In this document: in pieces, positions 57,501 through 64,000 of the stretch
Layout: every line of letters begins with the position of its first letter
Position numbering within the stretch: the first letter of the stretch is position 1
Source of the DNA: Coniferiporia sulphurascens
Lineage: Eukaryota; Basidiomycota; Agaricomycetes; Hymenochaetales; Hymenochaetaceae
Assembly: GCA_002794785.1 (NCBI GenBank)
Contig: NBBA01000008.1
Location: 1,302,001 to 1,366,000 of the forward strand
DNA length: 64,000 bases
Direction: 5' to 3'
Notes under the pieces: generated by a model
The model's input: only the letters and a program-made list of their open reading frames with translations
The model's database searches: none
Told to the model about the DNA's origin: nothing
Translations under genes and position numbers: made by a program

Positions 57501-57756
57501 TAGTGGGACGGAGACTGAGGCCAGGAACCATGATGAGGAACCAGAGGCGGAAGTTGAAGCTGAAGCCGAGGATCCAAGTCGTTACCCGAGCCCACGGCGG
57601 GCGGCCGCGCCCGAGTTCGAACACGGTGATGAGCCCTGGCTCGAGCTGTACGATGACATGGAGCGAAGATATACGCGGTTGATAGCGGACATCGCAAACG
57701 TGAAGACACGCATCGATCGGTTTGTCGCAGACGTAAGGTACGAGGAGTGGACCTGA
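54555..57756 (+). CDS. AGC-family protein kinase, DMPK/MRCK-like
   Basis: Six exons (54555-54693, 54762-54847, 54903-55709, 55760-55821, 55887-55972, 56033-57756) join in phase to 967 residues. The kinase domain has AEAQFGQVELV, VYVRKRVSKKFALK, NIVMEYAAGGSLWDVL, AHRDVKPHNFVL, LLIDFGSAAPLL, CGTCDYISPEIL and ETDWWSLGAMLYELAYGVAP. DRLGRNSVDEIKRHAYF fits the end of an AGC kinase domain. The Asp-rich insert before the YGRETDWW motif is unusual. The C-terminal half is disordered and Ser/Pro-rich, with a short helical end (DIANVKTRIDRFVADV). Animal relatives MRCK and DMPK act downstream of Cdc42/Rho, but no CRIB or C1 domain is visible here. Confidence 0.87.
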
Positions 57757-58085
57757 TTACCTGGCCGAAGGATAGTAAGAAGGGGCATGAAAAAGCATTG
57801 AGAGTGGCATTGCATTCATGAAGGACAACATTTTAAACCCTGCGCATATGTACACGAACTTACATCCATCGAAGCTAGACTTTTACGTTTATACAATACA
57901 TATCCATACCAGGCCAGCCTTGGTTAGTCTCTACATGCTACATTACAGGTGCCTGGTCATCGTACGTGCACTATATATGAGAGTCGGTTTTCCCACTTCC
58001 TTTGACATACGTATACATACATAGTTACTCCGGACACCTTGAGTACACGATAGCAATTTTGTGTGTTGGTAGTACACGTCGGAAA
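57757..58085. other. Convergent 3' ends of two kinase genes
   Basis: AT-rich spacer between the AGC kinase (plus) and RhoGEF-kinase copy 2 (minus). No gene is seen. Confidence 0.5.
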
Positions 58086-61000
58086 TCATATTGAGTGCCT
58101 TGAGAAGGTCCGCTGACGGAGTTGCGAGATTTGTGCGGATATATCCACGGTGGATGGTCGAGCACTAGGACTGTCGTGCCAGCACTGTCCGATGAACTGC
58201 CAGAGCTCGTTTGTGATGAAAGGAGAGGCGGTGCGTTCTGGTTTGACCCTTTTGCTTAGCTCGATAAGTACTTGGCCATCGTTTCTGAGGTAGTGGTAAG
58301 GGACTTTTCCGGAAAGGACCTGAAATAACTTCTGAGACGGGTTAAATGAATATATACGATTTGAATGTTTACCTCCAGCGTGAGACTCCCGTATGAGTAG
58401 ACATCGCTCGACATCGAGAGCTGAGGTACGTATGGCTGGTCTCTATCAGGGACGCAGAACAGCTCTGGTGCTGCCCAGCGGATCGCCCCGCCAAGTACGG
58501 AGGAGGGGTACGACGGGCCCATGAAGTCCTCGACGACGGTTGATAGGCCGAAGTCGCAAAGGCAGGCTTGCTTGCGATCGTTTATGAGCACATTCGACTG
58601 GAATTTTCGTCAGGAACTCGTCGTGGATTTTGTGAGAATGGATTCACTGACACTTGATAGGTCGCCGTGGACGATGGAGAAGGAGTGTACTGATGCAAAT
58701 GCTTGTCAGGTGCGGAGGGGGAGGAGAGGAAGCATGGCTTACGATACGCAAGTCCTGATGCTATTTCAGATAGCTATGGGCAAAGGTATGTCAATAAATA
58801 TAAATGGATGAATGAAAGCGGGACGGAAACATTTACAAATTTAAGTCGGTCGTGCAGCTGTAGCTCGTCTCCGCGCTTGATCAGATAGTTATGCATACTT
58901 CCGTTCTCATACCATGGACACACAAGGGAGAGATAGTGCCCGAAATCTGAGCAGGTTCCGTACAGCGGAATGACGTTTTCGTGGTCGAGGTGTTGCCACA
59001 CCCTTAACTCCCGTTGGAGGCGCTGAGGAGAGGAGGGTAAGCCAAGGTCGTCAGTGGGTAGGTGGATAGTTCTCCGGGGTGAGCTCACTTTAGCCATCTT
59101 ATCCTCCAGCTCTGCGTTGTTGATCCTTCCTCGGATGACTTTAACGGCGACCTAGTATTTACATGTGAGTTCCCGGGTAAATTTCGCAAAGCGAAACCAT
59201 TGTACTGTACTTTATGGCAATCTCTACCGACTATCCATTCGCACTTCCAGACATCCGCAAATCCGCCATGGGCGGCGGGATAATTTCCTGTTCTTACAAT
59301 CTTTCCGGTCAGATCAAGAACACTGTCGTGATCTTAGATTTGTTACACGGAAGTTAGACGCTGGAGCAGGGAAGCAAGTATTTTGGGTCTGCACGCACCG
59401 ATCTCCGGGACGGAAGCAGCACTAGGGAAGGGGAAAACTGCTTCTTCTATGCTGATGGATTGCAGCGATTGAACGGATGTCATGGAGCGTGGCGATGCCG
59501 GCACTTCCAGTGGATGGGCTCTAAGGATAGGCGAGCCGATCATGTTTAGGAGCGAGGACTCACTACCGCTGGTAAATCGGTAGAGTGACGAAGAGGGGGT
59601 GCCTTCTTTTCGTGCGATCAGGCTCCACGGTTTAGGTTTTGAGCCGATCCTCCGTTTGAAGAAGTCTATCGCAAGTCTATGAGTTCCTTTTTTACCACAG
59701 TAAACACGAGGAAGCAGGTCACACCTAGTTCATCGTGCCAGGGAAAGGGAGCTGCTTCGTCTGCCGGGCTCGCACCCGGTCCAAGATCGTCATCGTTCTT
59801 TGTGGAGATTGAGATTGTGTCATCGGGACTTATACTGGAGAGCACTGAAGTCCACTGTTCGAATTGCCTATATTCGTGGCAATGCAATGTCAATGTGTGT
59901 ACTTCGGCGTTTTGTCTCCATTCGATATTAAGCCAAAGCTCTCCTAATTTCGAGACACAGTACATTAACATACAAGTGGTTAATATGCTGGAGAAGGCTC
60001 ACCGGAGGCAGAACGACGTATATGGGCGATATCTAACAGCGGTATGGAACAGAAAACGCTGAGAGAGCTGTTGGACCTTAGCGCAGGTCCTAAATCCCAA
60101 GGTTCGATCGGATATTGGGAGTATGTGCCCAATATTTGGTCAGGGGATTTGCTGGCTGGTGTGGCCTCTTCGCAGTCTGGGGGACCGCAAATAAGAAGTG
60201 TTTGCTCGAAAAGAAAGGCACAAAGATGTGGGACTGTCTCCGCTACAATACCGCTAGTATCCGTCCTGTTTCCCTTGCCTAATAATTCAGAGTGGTTTGC
60301 CTCTACAGAGATACAGTCGTCGAGGAGCAGTTCGCCGATGGTTTCGGGATTGGGTCCATTCCAGAAAAAAGCCCGTTGATTGATGATGCGTAGGGCGTGC
60401 ACGGTGCGCGTGTATCGGGATTGCTCGAGTAGCGTCTCGGATAAGTTGAGGAAGCATAAATGTGCCCTGCATAAGGGCTTGAATGTCGAGGGTGTTTCGA
60501 TCGGATGCGTGATCTCGAATACAGTCTGAGGGTACACCCGGGTGCAATTAGTGAAAAAAGTCCGGGCTGAACATAAGAAGGCGGGGTTAAAGAAGCTCAC
60601 GGATAACAAGTCGGTATAAGAAAATATATGTTTTATCGGGCAGGAGAGGAGCATAGAGAGCTCGGCGCACTTGTGATATAATGCCTCGTACTGAATCTGT
60701 TCCGTCAGCGGCTTGGTTGTGATTATTACGGGCTTAACTCACGACTTTATTCTCATGACAGAATTTCTCAATGAGGATGACCATCGCCGGGTACTCTGCG
60801 CAATATGATTGATATGCACCGGTGCCTGTCACTTGTAGGTCACTCTATCCGCGGAAATGTGTAATTTTAGAGACAATCCGCCTTGTGTTTGAAAATCGGG
60901 CTCACTTTTAGTGCGAATAGCTCGTCCCAGACTACCGAGTCGGTCGATTTGATGTTTTTGTTCCCGAGATAATTCGTGATGTGTTCTTGATAGCTTATAA

Positions 61001-61760
61001 TACGCTGCAAATACATCGCCAGGCGTTCGAGAGTGATTGGCAGCGGTATGATCAACCTTTCAAGCATCGCAACGCAATCCTGGTGGGAGAAATAATGGTT
61101 AAACTCCGAACGCGCTGTTCAGGGGATGCGCTCACAGCCATTTTATTTAGGCTTTCCAAGTATTTTACTTCCTCACTGCGAACACGCCGGAAGGTTTGTA
61201 CTACCTTTCCAAATTTCTTTCGTTCAGGAAGTTCATAGAGGGACGGATAGGTCGCTTCGAGACAATTCAAGACTCTTTGTACCATTCTAAGCACCTTGGA
61301 ATGGAAAGAGGTCGGTAACAATCGAAATAAATAAGAGGAAATTTTCAACCTTCGTGAAACCGCTGCACGAACCGTCCAGAAATTCGTTCACGGTGAATAT
61401 CTCTCCATAATTCAGATATCCTTGGGCTTCCAGAAGCTCCACTCTGCGGAGAAACTCCGAGATGAGTGTACCGTTGGCTTCCTCGGAGTATAGACCTTCC
61501 CCCGCGGGGTTAAATAGGCAGGCACCCGTCTTCGGACCCAATAAATCGAGCAGAATAAGCAACGGTGCACCATGGGAGAAACAGTTCCATAGCCATTTGA
61601 CGGGATCTACAGTGTGGAAGGGTGTACGGCCTTCTGGTGCTGTAGTTTGAAGCCACTGGCTGAGCTCTGGTATAAGTCTAAGACGAGGGAGGATCAAGGA
61701 GCACAGCTCCTTGAGAGTATTTGGAAGGAGAGCAGAGGGACCGTGAATAGTAGGTGGCAT
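58086..61760 (-). CDS. Cdc24-like RhoGEF (CH-DH-PH) fused to a protein kinase, copy 2
   Basis: It starts MPPTIHGPSALLPNTLKELC (61760) with a Cdc24-type CH domain (WLWNCFSHGAPLLILLDLLG). The DH domain shows FRRVRSEEVKYLESLNKM, YLQRIISYQEHITNYL, VVWDELFALKVSPIF and LLSCPIKHIFSYTDLLS. PH has TIGELLLDD, LCAFLFEQTLLICG, LGPALRSN and LNIEWRQNAEVHTLTL. The kinase has GGFADVWKCEW, ELRVWQHLDHENVIPLYG, VHGDLSS, SNVLI, CDFGLS and RWAAPELF, ending in CWHDSPSARPSTVD and the stop at 58086. Domain order and the DH intron (donor GTGAGC) match copy 1. The catalytic Asp, Asn and DFG are present. It converges on the AGC kinase gene. Confidence 0.8.
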
Positions 61761-62515
61761 CTGATGCAATGATTACACAAATAAGATTAGTGCCGTGATC
61801 ACCTTGAAGTAATATTAGCATTTCGGACCTGGCGTTCAGCATAACCCTTACCTCTTATTTGCTTTTTGCATGGGGTATGAATGAGAGGTGTCTACCGCGC
61901 TCATGCTCTGAGCTAAACACGAGACGAAAGGGGGATTGATCATTGCAGTGCACTGTACGACAAATGGGCGGTAAATGAAAATTAGGCAGGCTACTCCATT
62001 GAGTAAGCAGAAGCTAATGTATCATTATGTAATACCGGAGGGCTCACAGCCTCACAAACGGGGACTTGCCGAACACACCATATTCACGAGATTTCGCGAA
62101 ATCGGACCCGTGAACGTCGACGTGCTCCGGTGTATTCAGTCGGTATTTATGGTGCGCCAGTAAGTATAGGCGGACTATGTGCGCGGTGGGACTGCGCTAA
62201 CCTCTCGTGCTTGGCAGCTGCAGTGCGGCGAAATCTGACCGTGTGTTTCAGTGTTCAAGCAAGCACGATTCTGGGGTGAAGCGGACAAAGCAATGAAGGA
62301 TCAAACGATTTTATTTTACAATCACGGAGAGTGGAGTCCGAAAGTAGCAGGGTCGACTGCGGACAGAGCCTGCGAAGATGCATGTCGTTCGAGGGTACTG
62401 CGCGACGCGAATTCCCCCAGCGCCTCCGGTGTCCGAACGGTGGAGCCTTGCGAGGCCTCCGATATAAAAACCTTCCCAGCCGCCCTTTTGGTTTTTCATC
62501 CCCCACCTTACGGCC
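61761..62515. other. Intergenic region, promoter of the secreted protein gene
   Basis: No supported gene. A TATA box lies at its right end. Confidence 0.45.
62463..62470 (+). promoter_or_regulatory. TATA box of the GPI-type protein gene
   Basis: TATAAAAA lies 53 bp upstream of the ATG at 62516, consistent with a strong inducible promoter and a short 5' leader. Confidence 0.6.
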
Positions 62516-63128
62516 ATGCTTTTCTTCAAAGTCGCCCTCCTTTCCGCCCTCGCTGCGCTCGCCAATGCCCAGGTCTCGGTCTCATCCTCGACCACTGTGA
62601 CCTCGCTGCCTGTCTCGCCGGTCGGCCCTGAGACGACGACTCTCTCTTCCTCGGTGACCGATACTGGTACCCTGACCCCGTGCGTGCCGGCTTAGGGCTG
62701 TACGCTGCTTGTATGCGATTCTCATCCGAGCTTTTGACAGGTCCACTACCGATTCCGTGACTAGTATTATCAGCTCCGTCACCGACATCTCATCAGTGTC
62801 AGACACGACGTAGGTTTTTTTAAGTCTGCTCTCTAGGCATGTCTGACGATTGTTTCGTGCACAAAGCGTCGACACATCGGTTGTCGACACGTCGTCGCTC
62901 CTGACTGGCACCATCCCTGTTAGCGGAACGCCCTTGACTACAACGTCTTTATCCGTATCATCGCTGTCAAATACATTGGGTGCTACGACGATAGTATCGT
63001 CCCTTACGACTTCCGCCGCTACCACCAGCCCCGCTGCCACCAGCTCTGGCGCGGCCGTCGGCGGTGCAGCGATGAGCGGTGGACTGGCCGTCCTGGCCGG
63101 TGTTCTCGCGGCCGCTGGCCTTTACTGA
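62516..63128 (+). CDS. Ser/Thr-rich secreted protein with GPI-type C terminus
   Basis: Three exons (62516-62679, 62741-62809, 62867-63128) join in phase to 164 residues. The signal peptide is MLFFKVALLSALAALANAQ. The body is nearly all Ser, Thr, Val and Pro (for example SVTDISSVSDTT). The end GAAMSGGLAVLAGVLAAAGLY is a hydrophobic tail after small residues, the usual GPI-attachment layout. It probably sits on the cell wall or plasma membrane, heavily O-mannosylated. The acceptor at 62866 was chosen because the earlier AG at 62836 leads to a stop. Confidence 0.8.
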
Positions 63129-63915
63129 GATGCATTTTTGTGGAGCTTCGGCTCTTCGCTGGTGACGATGCGGACCTTCTGTAATTACAACCTTGGAGCA
63201 CGATGAACGGACAAATTCATTTGATAGCGTCTCGTGTTAGCAGTAGTTGTAGTTGCACCCTCCTTTACGATAGCCGCCCCGTGGGTTTGGAGACATTCAC
63301 TGGTGTTAATCTGCCTTTATTATTGTTTCGCCACTAGCTAGTAATTGCTTTCGAGCTCAATGCCATTGGACGTTCGGGTAATGCAGTGTGTTTACGTAAA
63401 TGTCTGATTGTAAACGTTCTTTCCCTGCTGGAATGAAGTTCAAATCCTTCTGTTCTGCTCTGTTTGTTTGCGACTTATCTATGCTAATGTCCGGCGTGGA
63501 TAGAATATTCTTTGATTTGCTCTGGTCTTTGCTCACTTCTTAGGTCTTTTGAGCTGCAGAGCAGTCAATATCTTTCTCCGAGCAACCTTCGCAAACGCGC
63601 GATATTGAGACGAATTATTCGAGAATATTGTGCAAACTTGCATTTTCTCATCCTTCTAGGCTTCGTTTGCAACTATGGCTGAGGTGTACACACTATGCGT
63701 CTCTGTGTAACTTACTGGTCCGGAAACTTGAAGCACCTTTGCACCCTACCTGACCCCTCCCCTTTGCGAATGCAAATAGCGCGATCCCCCCGCTCTAGAA
63801 CTCGTTAAAACCCGGTGCGGCAGCCCGCCGTTAACGTCCCACCAGACCTTCTTTCAAGCAGCTAACGGGCGTAAGGACATCCACCACCCAGTACACTAGA
63901 CACCAGACATCAGAC
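63129..63915. other. Intergenic region, no gene seen
   Basis: Spacer between two plus-strand secreted-protein genes. A CAGACAT repeat lies just before the next ATG (about 63903-63916). Confidence 0.45.
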
Positions 63916-64000
63916 ATGAAGGTCGTGCAACTTGCCCTTTTTCTATCTACAGTCGCGCTTAGTGTCGCGCCTGGACTCGCCACCGATCCGTGAGTACCTC
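63916..64000 (+). CDS. Secreted protein, first exon only (runs off window)
   Basis: ATG at 63916 begins MKVVQLALFLSTVALSVAPG, a clear signal peptide, followed by LATDP. A GTGAGT donor at 63990 ends the exon. The rest is outside the window, so the family cannot be named. Small secreted Cys-rich proteins often have this layout, but there is no Cys in the visible part. Confidence 0.6.

Noticed and set aside
1..64000. tRNA, rRNA, CRISPR or origin features
   Set aside because: I looked for B-box-like GTTCGANNCC sequences with a matching A box and for regularly spaced repeats with unique spacers; none was convincing. The evenly spaced repeats found are a coding minisatellite, LTRs and a diverged tandem array.
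63916..64000. Start of a hydrophobin gene
   Set aside because: Signal peptide and early intron fit many small secreted proteins; no cysteine is visible before the window ends.

Overview
The window is nuclear DNA of a filamentous basidiomycete, most likely an Agaricomycete. Genes are split by many short GT-AG introns (about 48-65 bp). The identifiable proteins are fungal (Npr3, Opi3, Coq8, Ubp6, KRE2/KTR mannosyltransferase, MICOS Mic26/27, bL31m). F-box-like genes occur as a local family, as is common in Agaricomycetes. There is no sign of bacterial or organellar DNA.

Layout. (1) 1-25.5 kb is a repeat-rich block. It holds five minus-strand copies of one F-box gene family plus a sixth relict, a membrane-anchored coiled-coil gene (1701-3013) and a dense retrotransposon nest (7.4-15.1 kb). 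The nest is a dead Ty1/copia element hit by a 1.35-kb solo LTR, which was hit by two 0.56-kb solo LTRs, one of which was hit by a third. Every insertion can be dated relative to the others from its 5-bp target duplication. A GC-rich degenerate tandem repeat (18.7-20.2 kb) and a copied promoter/5' end of the mannosyltransferase gene lie between two F-box copies. (2) 25.8-42.2 kb is a gene-dense housekeeping block: KRE2-like mannosyltransferase, a Cdc24-like RhoGEF fused to a protein kinase, an unrecognised Ser/Pro-rich gene, COQ8, OPI3, a damaged short-chain dehydrogenase, NPR3 and a BAP31-like ER protein. (3) 42.4-49.1 kb is a full-length LINE (gag-like ORF1; EN-RT-RNase H ORF2) with a 12-bp target duplication, sitting in the BAP31 upstream region. 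(4) 49.3-64 kb holds a small mitochondrial membrane protein, UBP6, a MICOS subunit, mitochondrial ribosomal protein bL31m, an AGC/DMPK-like kinase, a second RhoGEF-kinase fusion, a GPI-type Ser/Thr-rich secreted protein and the first exon of another secreted protein.

The most novel content is the pair of paralogous genes (27181-30740 and 58086-61760). Each combines a Cdc24-type N-terminal domain, a DH (RhoGEF) domain, a PH domain and a C-terminal kinase domain with catalytic residues intact, so a Cdc42/Rho activator and a kinase are in one chain. The copia element adds a second point of interest: its primer-binding site matches the anticodon region of initiator tRNA-Met, as in Drosophila copia, and the gag ATG lies inside that site.

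Exon coordinates were worked out by hand from splice signals, frame and paralogue comparison. No database search was possible.
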